42,715 nt of DNA from positions 1 through 42,715 of the forward strand of contig QCNJ01000015.1 of the NCBI GenBank assembly GCA_003213235.1, written 5' to 3'. This DNA is from Prochlorococcus sp. AG-424-P18 (GTDB lineage Bacteria > Cyanobacteriota > Cyanobacteriia > PCC-6307 > Cyanobiaceae). A program made the position numbers and the translations under genes. Positions 8,683 to 18,356 of the stretch are shown piece after piece (position 1 is the first letter of the stretch; every line of letters starts with the position of its first letter). A model generated the notes under the pieces. That model ran no database searches, was not told the origin of the DNA, and saw nothing but the letters and a program-made list of their open reading frames with translations.

Positions 8683-8776
8683 TAAATAAATCTATGCTTA
8701 ATAAATTTAGTCGAAAAAATTGAGGTTTTCAAAAATTTTAATATTAATTTAGCTCAAAGATCTATTTATATTAGAT

Positions 8777-9748
8777 CTAAAAAATACGGCTTAGGACAAA
8801 TTCTGGAAGAGCCATTAAAGCTCTTTTATATTCTGAATCAGGAAGCCAGACTATAGCCTCTTTAGAAAGCATTGCAAAATCCTCAGCTAGTTTCCTTGAA
8901 CTTTCAATAGCTTTAGAGTTCATGATGATATTAAGTGCATCATCTAAATCATCTTTTTCAGCAAGTTCTCTGTTTATAAGAACTGACAAGTGTTTATTTT
9001 CTTCTAAGGCATATAAAACTGGGGCTGTAAGATAACCACTAGCAAGATCACTTACAGCAGGTTTTCCAAGTTGTTTATCATTTCCAGTAAAGTCAAGAAT
9101 GTCATCTACAACTTGGAAGGCCAAACCAATATTTTTGCCAAAATCGTACAAAGAGGTTAAGTTTTCGTCATTAATCCCACTCAAAACTCCAGCTGCTTTG
9201 CAACTATTGGCAATTAGTGATGCTGTTTTACAATAACTTTTATTGATGTATTTGGAAAAAGATTGAGCTGAATCAAATCTATTTAAATTTTGTTTAATTT
9301 CACCCTCTGCAAGATCCATTATTACTCTACTAAGTAATTTAACTACATTTACATTATCAAGATTTGCTAGGTGCCAACTTGCTTGAGCGAATAAAAAGTC
9401 TCCCGCCAAAACAGCTACTCTGGTATTAAATCTACTATGAACTGTATCAACTCCTCTTCTTGTGGACGCCTCATCAACAACATCATCATGGACTAATGAG
9501 GCTGTATGAATCATCTCAGTAATTTCAGCAAGCCTTTTATGTTTGGTTGTCAAGCAAAACTCAGGAGATATGGCTTTTGAAATCAATAAAACTATTCCAG
9601 GTCTTAACCTTTTCCCCCCAGCACTAAAAAGGTGTTCTGCTGCGGCTTGAAGAATTGGGTGACCAGCTCCTATTAGATTTTTCAGTTCTAAAATAAGATC
9701 ATCAAGATCATTTTCAACTGGTTGTAGTAGCTCTGTTACTGTATTCAT
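8777..9748 (-). CDS. sds: Polyprenyl (solanesyl-type) diphosphate synthase
   Basis: This trans-isoprenyl diphosphate synthase has 323 residues. It has the GGKRLRP substrate motif (44-50), the first aspartate-rich motif DDVVD (88-92) and the second DDILD (215-219). In cyanobacteria this subgroup makes the nonaprenyl chain of plastoquinone-9. Residues before the first DDxxD (S84, L85) are small, consistent with a long-chain product; chain length is inferred. It lies 27 bases after murI in the same minus-strand series. Confidence 0.88.
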   Translation of the reverse strand: MNTVTELLQPVENDLDDLILELKNLIGAGHPILQAAAEHLFSAGGKRLRPGIVLLISKAISPEFCLTTKHKRLAEITEMIHTASLVHDDVVDEASTRRGVDTVHSRFNTRVAVLAGDFLFAQASWHLANLDNVNVVKLLSRVIMDLAEGEIKQNLNRFDSAQSFSKYINKSYCKTASLIANSCKAAGVLSGINDENLTSLYDFGKNIGLAFQVVDDILDFTGNDKQLGKPAVSDLASGYLTAPVLYALEENKHLSVLINRELAEKDDLDDALNIIMNSKAIESSRKLAEDFAMLSKEAIVWLPDSEYKRALMALPEFVLSRIF

Positions 9749-9775
9749 GATTGACCTCTCTTATATCTTAAGGAA

Positions 9776-10570
9776 TCAAACATTACTTCGGAGGTTAACC
9801 AACCTAATTTCTTTATTAATTCCAAGCCAAAATTTTACTTTATTGGAAAACTCATCTCTTTTTGAAGAAACAAAAAATTTTACATTTTCGAGAGAAATAC
9901 TCTCATAGCGGTCAGTTTCTGGAATATTAAAAGATTCATTAAATTTTTTTATTAATGCTACCGATGGATCAATAATTTTTATATTTGAATCTAATTTTTT
10001 TCTTAAAAAGTCATAAATTAAAGGATAGTGACTACATCCAAGTATTAATTCTTCAATATTTTTGTTTATTAGTGGTTTTAAGTATAAGTCTGATAGCCTA
10101 TTTAACTTTTCAAGATTTAATTTTTCTTTTTCAATTTCTGATACAAATTCTGGACATTCTTGCTGAAATATTATCGTATTCTCTTTTTTAGCATTTATAG
10201 CTTTCTTGTAATACGATGATCGAACAGTTGTTTGTGTTGCAAGGACACCAATTATTTGTTTATCAACTATTTCCGATACTGAGTTTATAAGATCAAAACA
10301 AGGGACCTTTAGCTGATCTTCTAGAATATCAAGAGCACACGCATTTGTAGTATTACAAGCAACTAAAAGTGCATCTAAATTCTTATCAACAAAAAAAGTA
10401 CAAATCTCCTTCGCAATTAATCTAATCTCCTTAGAATTTTTGTTCCCAAAAGGTATTCTTTTTGTATCCGCCAAATAAAAAACTTCTACATCTTTACGAG
10501 TTTTTAGTAAAGAATTAAGGATAGTAAAACCACCTATTCCGCTATCAAATATACCTATTTTTAATTTCAC
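9776..10570 (-). CDS. murI: Glutamate racemase
   Basis: It makes D-glutamate for peptidoglycan. The protein has 264 residues. It shows the N-terminal GIFDSGIGGFTIL and the two catalytic cysteines, C72 in VACNTTNA and C179 in LGCSHYPL. Its ATG overlaps the amidase stop codon by 4 bases, so translation is probably coupled, and both genes serve the cell wall. A normal-length cytoplasmic enzyme. Confidence 0.96.
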   Translation of the reverse strand: MKLKIGIFDSGIGGFTILNSLLKTRKDVEVFYLADTKRIPFGNKNSKEIRLIAKEICTFFVDKNLDALLVACNTTNACALDILEDQLKVPCFDLINSVSEIVDKQIIGVLATQTTVRSSYYKKAINAKKENTIIFQQECPEFVSEIEKEKLNLEKLNRLSDLYLKPLINKNIEELILGCSHYPLIYDFLRKKLDSNIKIIDPSVALIKKFNESFNIPETDRYESISLENVKFFVSSKRDEFSNKVKFWLGINKEIRLVNLRSNV

Positions 10571-11652
10571 CCTACTTTATCAAAATATTCGAGGATGCCT
10601 TTTGCAATTGCATAGGCTAATCTTTTTCGATGGGTTATTTTCTCTAATCTTCTTGCATCTAATCTTCCCGTTAAAAATCCAATTTCTACAAGGACTGCGG
10701 GCATCCTAGTATTTTTAATTACATAAAATCGACCTTGTTTAACTCCCCGATCAGGACTCCCAGGGGAAACTCTTAAAATTTGTTTTTGAATTCTTTTCGC
10801 GAGTAATCTTCCTCTCCACCCTTTGTAATAAAAGGTTTCCAATCCATTTATGTCTCTTCTTTTACCTCTTGAGGCATTTGCGTGAATACTTACAAAAATA
10901 TCTGCATCAGTATTATTAGCAATGGAAACTCTTGGAGGCAAAGCCAAATCAACTTCATTTGTTCTAGTCAACCTTACTTTGACACCTTTTTCAGAAAGTA
11001 ATTTTTTAACTATTTTTGAAACCTCTAGGACAACATCTGTTTCTCTAATGCCACCTATACCTATCGCTCCTGGATCAGGTCCTCCATGCCCTGGATCGAT
11101 TACAACCTCAAAATTATTTCGTTTTACCTCTGGTAGTTTCAAGTAACCATAATTGTTTTTCTTCTTATAAATTACATTTTGATTTGCTTTGATATTTCCT
11201 CTTTTCTTTTCAACTAAACCTTCACCAATTTTTTTAAATGAATATTTTGAATTAAATAGTTTAATTCTCCATCTATTTTGATCTAAGCCAACCATTTGCC
11301 AAGTCAAAGGTTTCAAATAAGTCTCTTCCTTAAATTCAATTACTAGTCTTGTTTTACCCTTTTCTGGTTTACCTAATCTAATTTCTTTTATAGGGCCATT
11401 ACCTTTTATTGTTCTGGGATTTTTTAATTCTCCTGGAAAATCTACCCAGAATCTATCTCCGGATATTTGGTTAGACTTCTGAAAGTATGCTTTTAAATTT
11501 GTATTTGATTTAGTTCTTAATTCTAAAACCCCATTAGTATTTATAGCCCATGCCGCAAGAGCACTTGAAGATTTAACTGGAAGGATTGAAGAATTTAAAA
11601 ATAAAAAAACGGATAAATAACGAAAAAGTTTATTATCTAAAAACTTTATCAT
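10567..11652 (-). CDS. N-acetylmuramoyl-L-alanine amidase (AMIN + Amidase_3)
   Basis: This 361-residue exported cell-wall hydrolase cuts the amide bond between MurNAc and the peptide stem. It has an N-terminal hydrophobic signal (10-34), an AMIN-type targeting domain (about 36-135) and a basic linker. The zinc-dependent Amidase_3 domain starts near 182: VIDPGHGGPDPG with H189, E204 in IRETD, FVSIHAN, and the late LVEIGFL glutamate. It resembles AmiC, which works in daughter-cell separation. It overlaps murI by 4 bases and the nitrilase start by 1 base (TAATG). Confidence 0.92.
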   Translation of the reverse strand: MIKFLDNKLFRYLSVFLFLNSSILPVKSSSALAAWAINTNGVLELRTKSNTNLKAYFQKSNQISGDRFWVDFPGELKNPRTIKGNGPIKEIRLGKPEKGKTRLVIEFKEETYLKPLTWQMVGLDQNRWRIKLFNSKYSFKKIGEGLVEKKRGNIKANQNVIYKKKNNYGYLKLPEVKRNNFEVVIDPGHGGPDPGAIGIGGIRETDVVLEVSKIVKKLLSEKGVKVRLTRTNEVDLALPPRVSIANNTDADIFVSIHANASRGKRRDINGLETFYYKGWRGRLLAKRIQKQILRVSPGSPDRGVKQGRFYVIKNTRMPAVLVEIGFLTGRLDARRLEKITHRKRLAYAIAKGILEYFDKVG

Positions 11653-12479
11653 TAGTTTGAAAACAATTTGTTTTTTCTATGTTTAAGGCTTGGCATCTGC
11701 TCCCTAATTTTCTTCACTCTTTCTTTATCAGCAGGAGCTATTGCAGCTCCCTGAGTCTTTCCGGCATCAGATAAAACTGTACCCCAAGGGTCAATTACCA
11801 TTGCATGGCCATGACTTTGCCTTCTTCCATAATGAATACCAGTTTGAGCTGGAGCGACTACATATGCTGTATTCTCAATTGCTCTTGCTTGTAATAGGAT
11901 TTGCCAATGATCTTTTCCAGTGAATGCTGTAAAAGCTGCGGGAATCATAATTAACTCAGCACCATTGGAAGACAAATATCTATAGAGTTCAGGAAATCTA
12001 ACGTCGTAACAAATCGATAATCCTATTTTGCATAAACCTGGGACATCTACAACAGGTGGATACTCGGCTCCAGATAAAATAGTGGATGATTCCTTGTATA
12101 GATTTCCATCTGGCAAATCAACATCAAACAAATGAATCTTGTCATATTTTGCCAAAATCTGTCCATCTTTCCCAAATAAGGCTGACCTATTAAAAGTATG
12201 ACTATCATCACCAGCAGGGACAGGATACCCTCCTCCCAAAAGAAATACTTGATATCTTTGTGACATGGTTTTTAGAAAATTTGTACACTTCTCTGACAAT
12301 TCAGAAGCTAATCTAAGTTTTTCATCATCTCCTCCTAAAAAAGCAAAATTCTCAGGCAATCCTATTAACTCAGCACCTCTTCTGGCAGCTAATTCAATCT
12401 GTTCTTCTGCTTCAGTAAAATTTTCTTCAACATTTGAAGTACTCGTAATTTGCAATGCAGCTACCAAAAAATCAGTCAA
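11652..12479 (-). CDS. Carbon-nitrogen hydrolase (nitrilase superfamily, Nit2/NIT1-like)
   Basis: This 275-residue protein has the nitrilase catalytic triad: E43 in GLPENFAF, K114 in KYDKIHLFD and C157 in LSICYDVRFPELYR. The KIHLFDVD and CYDVRFPELYR signatures fit the branch containing deaminated-glutathione amidase (Nit1) and omega-amidase (Nit2), so a metabolite-repair role is likely. The substrate is not proven. It follows comB by 30 bases and its stop is fused to the amidase start. Confidence 0.87.
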   Translation of the reverse strand: MTDFLVAALQITSTSNVEENFTEAEEQIELAARRGAELIGLPENFAFLGGDDEKLRLASELSEKCTNFLKTMSQRYQVFLLGGGYPVPAGDDSHTFNRSALFGKDGQILAKYDKIHLFDVDLPDGNLYKESSTILSGAEYPPVVDVPGLCKIGLSICYDVRFPELYRYLSSNGAELIMIPAAFTAFTGKDHWQILLQARAIENTAYVVAPAQTGIHYGRRQSHGHAMVIDPWGTVLSDAGKTQGAAIAPADKERVKKIREQMPSLKHRKNKLFSN

Positions 12480-12509
12480 GACTTTACTCCTAATGAACCA
12501 ATTCGTAAA

Positions 12510-13238
12510 TCATGAGGCACGAATCACACCTCTTTCAACTTGAGCTGGAACAATATCTAAGCAATCAAGTTCAGAGCAACATTTAAAATCATCCTCATAA
12601 TCTCCAAGACTTGTCAATCTTTTGCCATGGGTTGCTGTTTTTAAACATTTCAAAATATCATTTTTCCAGACATCCCAAAGTGCCAAAGCAGATTGTAATT
12701 CGTCATTCATAATATTAATTTCGAAATCACAGTTCTGTTTTAGGTATAAAGCCAAAGCACCAGCAGCTAAAGAATCCTCAAGTGAATAAGAACCTTCCCA
12801 ACCACTACCAAGTATTAAAAGATTTTCACTTTTTAATGAAATGATTTTTTCGGCAACTGCTTTCCTGTTTGGGAGACCCATAGCAAATAAATGCTTAGCA
12901 TTTTGAACTTTTTGCAATGATTTAGTCCCATTAGTCGTACTCATAAATAGTCTTTTACCATTTACAACTTTTTTTGTAACTGATAAAGGGGAATTTCCCA
13001 GATCAAAGCCCTCAATCTTCTTTCCGCCTCTTTCTCCAAGCATTAGTCTTTTTTCAGCTTGCCACTTAATTGCAGATTCTTTTAATAAATCTAAATCTGC
13101 AAAAACTTGTATTGAATCAGCTCCATTTTTTAAAGCCCAAGAAATTGTGGTTGTAGCTCTTAAAACATCAATGACCACTGCAATGTCAGGACTATTTTCA
13201 GGAACATCCTTTGCAACGTGATAATAAGTAAGCTTAAT
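12510..13238 (-). CDS. comB: 2-phosphosulfolactate phosphatase family (ComB), likely ATT start
   Basis: The conserved core VVIDVLRATTTISWALKNGA and GLPNRKAVAEK mark the ComB family of Mg-dependent phosphatases, which hydrolyse 2-phosphosulfolactate in coenzyme M synthesis. Cyanobacteria do not make coenzyme M, so the real substrate here is unclear. The first conventional start (GTG 13178) leaves a protein missing about 20 family residues. The frame continues upstream as KLTYYHVAKDVPENSPDIAV, with no ATG, GTG or TTG. An ATT codon at 13238 directly precedes KLTYYHV and is 7 bases after AAAAAGGA. I therefore choose 13238, giving 242 residues. The gene begins the minus-strand series to the nitrilase. 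Confidence 0.82.
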   Translation of the reverse strand: MKLTYYHVAKDVPENSPDIAVVIDVLRATTTISWALKNGADSIQVFADLDLLKESAIKWQAEKRLMLGERGGKKIEGFDLGNSPLSVTKKVVNGKRLFMSTTNGTKSLQKVQNAKHLFAMGLPNRKAVAEKIISLKSENLLILGSGWEGSYSLEDSLAAGALALYLKQNCDFEINIMNDELQSALALWDVWKNDILKCLKTATHGKRLTSLGDYEDDFKCCSELDCLDIVPAQVERGVIRAS

Positions 13239-13245
13239 AATTAAA

Positions 13246-13253
13246 TCCTTTTT
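13246..13253 (-). promoter_or_regulatory. Shine-Dalgarno of comB
   Basis: On the minus strand AAAAAGGA ends 7 bases before ATT 13238. It is one of the stronger ribosome binding sites in the window and decides the start choice for comB. Confidence 0.55.
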
Positions 13254-13261
13254 CTGGGTTC

Positions 13262-13267
13262 ATTATA
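13262..13267 (-). promoter_or_regulatory. -10 box of the comB promoter
   Basis: A perfect TATAAT on the minus strand. Transcription should start near 13255, placing the AAAAAGGA site and ATT codon about 2-17 bases into the message. It would also leave the ATG at 13263 (a 9-codon out-of-frame ORF) untranscribed. No good -35 is seen. Confidence 0.5.
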
Positions 13268-13370
13268 GAAAACAGTTACTTAATTTGATTATTTTTTTTT
13301 AAAAAACAAACTTATTGATAATATAAAACTAATTTGTTTTACAGAAATTTATCAAGTAATTAATTTGAAA

Positions 13371-14681
13371 ATGAATAATATCCGCACAATAAAAGGTGGA
13401 GTTAATTTAAAAGGAAAAGTTAAAGTACCGGGAGATAAATCTATTTCTCATAGAGCTCTAATAATAGGAAGTATTGCTAAGGGAGAGACGACTATTGAGG
13501 GGTTCTTACATTCCGAAGATCCACTTTCAACTGCTGATTGTTTAAGAAAGTTAGGTGTCAAAATCCCAGAAATAAAAAAAAATGAGCCTTTTACGATTTT
13601 AGGATTAGGTCTTGATGGTTTAAAAGAGCCAAAAGAAATTCTCAATTGTGGAAATTCAGGAACCACTATGAGGTTATTAATGGGTTTATTAGCCTCACAA
13701 GAAGGTAAGAATTTCATCTTAACTGGAGACGCTTCTCTTAACGAAAGGCCAATGAGAAGAGTTGGCAAACCGTTATCTTTGATGGGTGGCAAAATTTATG
13801 GAAGGGAAAGGGGTAACAAAGCTCCAATATCAATTGATGGGAAAAAACTTAAGGGATGTGTTATTGGAACTCCAGTTGCAAGTGCTCAAGTGAAATCTGC
13901 AATATTATTGGCAGGCCTCAATGCTTCTGGAACTACTTCTGTAATTGAACCAGCATCTTCAAGAGATCACACTGAAAGAATGCTAAAAGCATTTGGAGCA
14001 GACATCAGTATCAGAGGAGAATTAGGTAGAAATGTTGTTATCAAGTCAGGTAGCAACTTAATTGGTCAGAGAATATTGATTCCTGGAGACATAAGCTCTG
14101 CTTCTTTTTGGATGATTGCTGCATCTATTGTTCCAAATTCAGAGGTTTTAATTCAAAATGTCGGATTAAATCCCACTAGAACAGGGATTTTAAATGTAAT
14201 GGATTCAATGGGGTGCAATTATGAGATCCTAGAAAAATCGACTATTGCAGGTGAACCTATTGGATCTATTAAAGTAAAGAATTCAAATAATTTAAGATCA
14301 TTCACTATTGAAGGAGATATTCTCCCAAAACTTATAGATGAAATTCCTATCCTTACTGTGGCTGCCTGTTTTTGTAATGGAGTTTCTGAAATTAAAGATG
14401 CTCAAGAATTAAGAGTTAAGGAGACAGATCGATTAAAAGTCATGGCACGACAGTTACAAAAATTCGGCGCTGAAATAATAGAAAAAGAGGATGGGTTAAT
14501 TATTAATGGGCAGTCAAAATTTCATTCTGCGGAGGTAGATAGTGAGACAGATCATCGAGTAGCAATGAGTCTTGCTATTGCTTCACTTCTTGCTGAAGGC
14601 ACCTCAAAAATCATGAGATCTGATGCTGCTAACGTCTCGTATCCCACTTTTTGGGAAGAGCTGGCCAAACTAACTAACTAG
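13371..14681 (+). CDS. aroA: 3-phosphoshikimate 1-carboxyvinyltransferase (EPSP synthase)
   Basis: It joins shikimate-3-phosphate and phosphoenolpyruvate in chorismate synthesis. Visible signatures are [11 protein letters not shown] (20-30), [26 protein letters not shown], the RVKETDRL active-site motif and [12 protein letters not shown] near the end. The 436-residue length is normal. I use the ATG at 13371; a TTG two codons upstream is possible but unnecessary. It is divergent from comB and followed after 13 bases by the methyltransferase gene. Confidence 0.97.
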   Translation: MNNIRTIKGGVNLKGKVKVPGDKSISHRALIIGSIAKGETTIEGFLHSEDPLSTADCLRKLGVKIPEIKKNEPFTILGLGLDGLKEPKEILNCGNSGTTMRLLMGLLASQEGKNFILTGDASLNERPMRRVGKPLSLMGGKIYGRERGNKAPISIDGKKLKGCVIGTPVASAQVKSAILLAGLNASGTTSVIEPASSRDHTERMLKAFGADISIRGELGRNVVIKSGSNLIGQRILIPGDISSASFWMIAASIVPNSEVLIQNVGLNPTRTGILNVMDSMGCNYEILEKSTIAGEPIGSIKVKNSNNLRSFTIEGDILPKLIDEIPILTVAACFCNGVSEIKDAQELRVKETDRLKVMARQLQKFGAEIIEKEDGLIINGQSKFHSAEVDSETDHRVAMSLAIASLLAEGTSKIMRSDAANVSYPTFWEELAKLTN

Positions 14682-14694
14682 CCTAAAAAAGTTT

Positions 14695-15600
14695 TTGTCT
14701 GAATTAATAGAAGTTTTAACTAAAGACGGTAGTTACTCTTTAAGAAGTGTGTTTTTTCAAGAGAACTTCCATAGTTTATTGGGCGCATTGGAGGAAACAA
14801 AGTCAAAGTTTACAGCTACTTCTAATTTGCACAGATTTAAGGGCAAATCTCTTAATGTTTTGGATATATGTTTTGGTTTAGGATACAATTCCGCTTCTTT
14901 ATTAGATAATTTAATAAAACAAAAATCATATTTAAATTTGTTTGCATTGGAGATTGATAAAAAGCCTCTTGAATATTCGCTTAGAAATGAATCTTTCCTT
15001 AAATTATGGGATCCAAAAGTCAAAAAAATATTTGAATCACTTTATCGAAAAGATTACTTTGAGGATCAATTTTTTAAATGCAGTATATTGTGGGGTGATG
15101 CTAGAAAAAAAATCAAAATTATTCCTTCGTCTATTAAATTCGATCTGATTTATTTAGATGGTTTTTCTCCTCAAAAATGCCCACAAGTATGGACGATTGA
15201 GTTTTTATCCAAAGTCACAGAAAATCTCAATCCTTATGGTTATTTAATAACTTATTCATCATCAGCGGCAGTAAGAAAAACCCTAAGAAATCTTGGATTA
15301 GAAATTTTTAATATTAAGCCAAGTTTTAAAAACAGACCTTTTTGGAGTCAGGGAACTGTCGCAATATCAAAATTTGATAAGAATAAATTGAAACCTAATT
15401 TCAATTTTGAAAAGTTATCTTTAATGGAAGAAGAACATCTCTTAACTAAAGCTAGTGTTCCATATAGAGATCAAGATTTGAACTCAAGTAAAGACGATAT
15501 AATCAGGAGAAGATTAGATGAGCAATTATTCTCAAATCTATTATCTACAAATAAATGGAGAGACAAGTGGGGAATGACGAAGTCATCCTTTAAGAGTTAG
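14695..15600 (+). CDS. MnmC/MnmD-like SAM-dependent methyltransferase (DUF752)
   Basis: This 301-residue protein corresponds to the methyltransferase half of MnmC, as in standalone MnmD enzymes that finish 5-methylaminomethyl-uridine at the tRNA wobble position. It has the SAM-binding loop [12 protein letters not shown], the signature [13 protein letters not shown] (family pattern D-x-F-x-P-x-x-x-P-x-x-W) and [17 protein letters not shown]. The FAD-dependent oxidase domain of full MnmC is absent. It starts at TTG 14695, since no ATG lies near the N-terminus, 13 bases after aroA. tRNA modification is inferred from the family. Confidence 0.8.
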   Translation: MSELIEVLTKDGSYSLRSVFFQENFHSLLGALEETKSKFTATSNLHRFKGKSLNVLDICFGLGYNSASLLDNLIKQKSYLNLFALEIDKKPLEYSLRNESFLKLWDPKVKKIFESLYRKDYFEDQFFKCSILWGDARKKIKIIPSSIKFDLIYLDGFSPQKCPQVWTIEFLSKVTENLNPYGYLITYSSSAAVRKTLRNLGLEIFNIKPSFKNRPFWSQGTVAISKFDKNKLKPNFNFEKLSLMEEEHLLTKASVPYRDQDLNSSKDDIIRRRLDEQLFSNLLSTNKWRDKWGMTKSSFKS

Positions 15601-15625
15601 ATTTAAATTAGGATTTCAAATAAAC

Positions 15626-16987
15626 ATGTTAAGTGTTGCAATATTAGCGGCAGGCAAGGGCACTAGGATGGAAAGCTCATTGCCAAAAGTTTTACATAAA
15701 ATTTCTGGCAAAAGTCTTCTACAAAGAGTAATTGATTCATGTGTCGAATTAAAGCCCGATAAGATTTTCGTAATTACTGGACACAAATCAAAAGAAGTAC
15801 AAAAGTCAATCCCAAAAGATAAAAAAATCCATGTTGTTGTTCAAGAACCTCAATCAGGAACCGGTCATGCTATCCAGGTACTTTGTAAAGAAGTAAAAAA
15901 ACATGAAGGAAAACTTTTGGTACTAAACGGCGATGTGCCACTCATTAGGCCTAGCACTCTAAAAAGACTTTTGTATTTACACGATTCAAAAAATGCTGAT
16001 GTTTCTTTAATTACAACGAAGAAAACAAATCCTCATGGATATGGCAGAGTTTTTTTGAAGGGGGGTTTTATAGAGAGAATTGTTGAAGAAAAAGATTGCA
16101 ATGATCTAGAAAGAGAAAATTCATTAATCAATGCAGGTGTTTACTGTTTTAACTGGGGTAACTTATCAGAAATAATTAATACTTTGCAAAGCAATAATAA
16201 TCAAAAAGAGATTTACTTAACAGATACAATATCTCTGATAAAAAATTCCTCAAGTCTCGAGGTAGAGGATAATGGAGAACTTCAAGGAATTAATAACAGA
16301 ATTCAACTATCAGAGTGCGAGGAATGTATTCAAAATTCAATTAAAGAAAAACATATGCTTAATGGTGTAACTTTTATAAATAAAGCAAGTTGTTCAATTA
16401 GTGAAGAAGCTGAAATTGGTAAGGATGTAATCATAGAGGCTAATACACATATAAGAGGAAATACTAAAATAAATAGTCATTGCATTATCGGTCCAAATAC
16501 TTTTATTGAGAATTCTAATGTGGGATTAAATTGTGAAATTTCAAACTCTACTGTTTATGATTCTCACATAATGGATCATATAAAAATTGGCCCTTATAGT
16601 CATATAAGACCTAATTCCAAAATATCTTCCCATAGCAAAATAGGTAATTTTGTTGAGATCAAAAATAGTCAACTAGAGGAAGAATCTAAAGTAAACCATC
16701 TAAGTTATATTGGTGATTCTATTATTGGAAGATCTACAAATATTGGAGCAGGCACTATTACTGCAAATTTTGATGGGCAGAAAAAACATCAAACAAAAAT
16801 TGGCAAAAATTCCAGTATTGGAGCAAACACAGTTTTTGTAGCACCAATAAATCTAGGGGAATCAGTTACAACAGGTGCTGGTTCAGTGATCACAAAAGAC
16901 TCTAAAGATAATTCATTAGCGATCTCAAGAACTAAGCAAGTAAATATAGAGAATTGGAAAAAAAGAAATCCTGATTTAGTTAATTAA
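15626..16987 (+). CDS. glmU: Bifunctional GlmU (GlcNAc-1-P uridyltransferase / GlcN-1-P acetyltransferase)
   Basis: It makes UDP-GlcNAc for peptidoglycan and lipopolysaccharide in two steps. The N-terminal nucleotidyltransferase domain has [15 protein letters not shown] (8-21), [10 protein letters not shown] and LNGDVPL. The C-terminal part (from about 255) is a left-handed beta-helix of hexapeptide repeats ending with [11 protein letters not shown] and [10 protein letters not shown]. The 453 residues are full length. Its 3' end overlaps the convergent murF stop by 12 bases. Confidence 0.97.
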   Translation: MLSVAILAAGKGTRMESSLPKVLHKISGKSLLQRVIDSCVELKPDKIFVITGHKSKEVQKSIPKDKKIHVVVQEPQSGTGHAIQVLCKEVKKHEGKLLVLNGDVPLIRPSTLKRLLYLHDSKNADVSLITTKKTNPHGYGRVFLKGGFIERIVEEKDCNDLERENSLINAGVYCFNWGNLSEIINTLQSNNNQKEIYLTDTISLIKNSSSLEVEDNGELQGINNRIQLSECEECIQNSIKEKHMLNGVTFINKASCSISEEAEIGKDVIIEANTHIRGNTKINSHCIIGPNTFIENSNVGLNCEISNSTVYDSHIMDHIKIGPYSHIRPNSKISSHSKIGNFVEIKNSQLEEESKVNHLSYIGDSIIGRSTNIGAGTITANFDGQKKHQTKIGKNSSIGANTVFVAPINLGESVTTGAGSVITKDSKDNSLAISRTKQVNIENWKKRNPDLVN

Positions 16988-18349
16988 TTCAATAATTTTT
17001 TCAAGTTGCCAACATCTGCTCCCTTTTATAAGAATAAAATCACCTTTTTTTGTAGATTTGTTTATCTCTTGAGGTACATCTTTAATATTACTTAAAACTA
17101 AGAATTTATTCTTATCTTTTAGATAATTGGAGTAAATTTTTTCATTTTCTTTATCGCAAATAAATAAACACTTTTCTATATCTGAATTATTTATTAAGTT
17201 GAATATTTCTTTGTGATACTTTTCAGATTCTTTTCCCAATTCTTGCATACTTCCAAATATGAAAAATTTGTTTCTCGGTTTTTCAAGTAGGTTTTTAATA
17301 CATGCTTTTACTGACTCCGGCGAAGCATTATAAGATTCATCATATATTGTTGTTTTTACTGATTTAAGAATTTTATTTCTTCCACCTAAACTTACAAAAT
17401 TAAATTTATTAAAACTTTCAAAATCAATGCCTAGCTCTTTAGCAACTGCATAAGCAAATAAGAAATTCGAAGCATTATGAAATCCCTCAAATGAAATTTC
17501 AAAGGTATTTTCTTCAATTAAAATTGTTTTATTCGAAGGATTATAAAATCCTCTCAAATTATCATCTTTCTTAAAACTATCCTTTTGATTTTCTATATTT
17601 AATAGTCTTACCTTTATTACTCTACCTTTCCAAAATCCTTTTAAAGTTTTTTCTAGGAATGGATCATTTGCTGGAATTATTACAACTCCCTTTGGGTTTA
17701 AGAACTTGCTAATTTCACACTTTGCATTAGTGATATTTTTTTTTGAGCCCAACAATCCAATATGAGCTGTCCCAATGTTAGTAATAACTGCAATATCGGG
17801 TTCACTATATTTAGATAAATTCTCGATCTGTCCAAGACCTCTCATCCCCATCTCAAGAACCAAAACTTTATCTTCTATATTTGTATCAAGAATAGTAAGA
17901 CCAACTCCAATCTCATTATTGAAATTTCCATGAGATAATTTAATTCTTCCAAGTTTATTTAAAACTCCACCAATCATTTCTTTTGTTGTGGTTTTACCCA
18001 CTGAGCCAGTTATTGCAACAATAGGGATATTTAATTTTTTTCTTTTTAGTAATGCTAATTTTTGAAAAGCCTCTTTTGTGTCATTTACAACCCAATAAGG
18101 AAAATTACTAGGCAATAATCTCTGCATCCCTTTCTTAATTACAACAGATTTAACTCCTTTATTTAAAACCTCTGGAAGAAAACTATGTCCGTCAAAATTT
18201 TTACCCTTGATAGCTATAAAAAGATCATTTTTTAATAAAGTTCTACTATCAATACTTATATTCTTAAAATTCAAAAAATCTCTTTCCCCCTCTCTCAGAT
18301 TTCTAATATCCCCCAAAACATCGTTTAATTCTGATAAAGAGAATTCCAT
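16976..18349 (-). CDS. murF: UDP-MurNAc-tripeptide--D-Ala-D-Ala ligase
   Basis: The last cytoplasmic peptide-adding step of peptidoglycan synthesis. The 457-residue Mur ligase has the ATP loop [13 protein letters not shown] (113-125), [24 protein letters not shown] and, in the C-terminal domain, [14 protein letters not shown]. The last is the MurF-type YNASP signature. It starts 7 bases after the glgA stop, suggesting cotranscription with glgA, and its 3' end overlaps glmU. Confidence 0.95.
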   Translation of the reverse strand: MEFSLSELNDVLGDIRNLREGERDFLNFKNISIDSRTLLKNDLFIAIKGKNFDGHSFLPEVLNKGVKSVVIKKGMQRLLPSNFPYWVVNDTKEAFQKLALLKRKKLNIPIVAITGSVGKTTTKEMIGGVLNKLGRIKLSHGNFNNEIGVGLTILDTNIEDKVLVLEMGMRGLGQIENLSKYSEPDIAVITNIGTAHIGLLGSKKNITNAKCEISKFLNPKGVVIIPANDPFLEKTLKGFWKGRVIKVRLLNIENQKDSFKKDDNLRGFYNPSNKTILIEENTFEISFEGFHNASNFLFAYAVAKELGIDFESFNKFNFVSLGGRNKILKSVKTTIYDESYNASPESVKACIKNLLEKPRNKFFIFGSMQELGKESEKYHKEIFNLINNSDIEKCLFICDKENEKIYSNYLKDKNKFLVLSNIKDVPQEINKSTKKGDFILIKGSRCWQLEKIIELIN

Positions 18350-18356
18350 TAAAAAA

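Noticed and set aside
13234..13263. Nine-codon ATG frame (MNPEKGFNY) ahead of comB as true start or leader peptide
   Set aside because: It is out of frame with comB, and its ATG overlaps the TATAAT box, so it is probably not transcribed.
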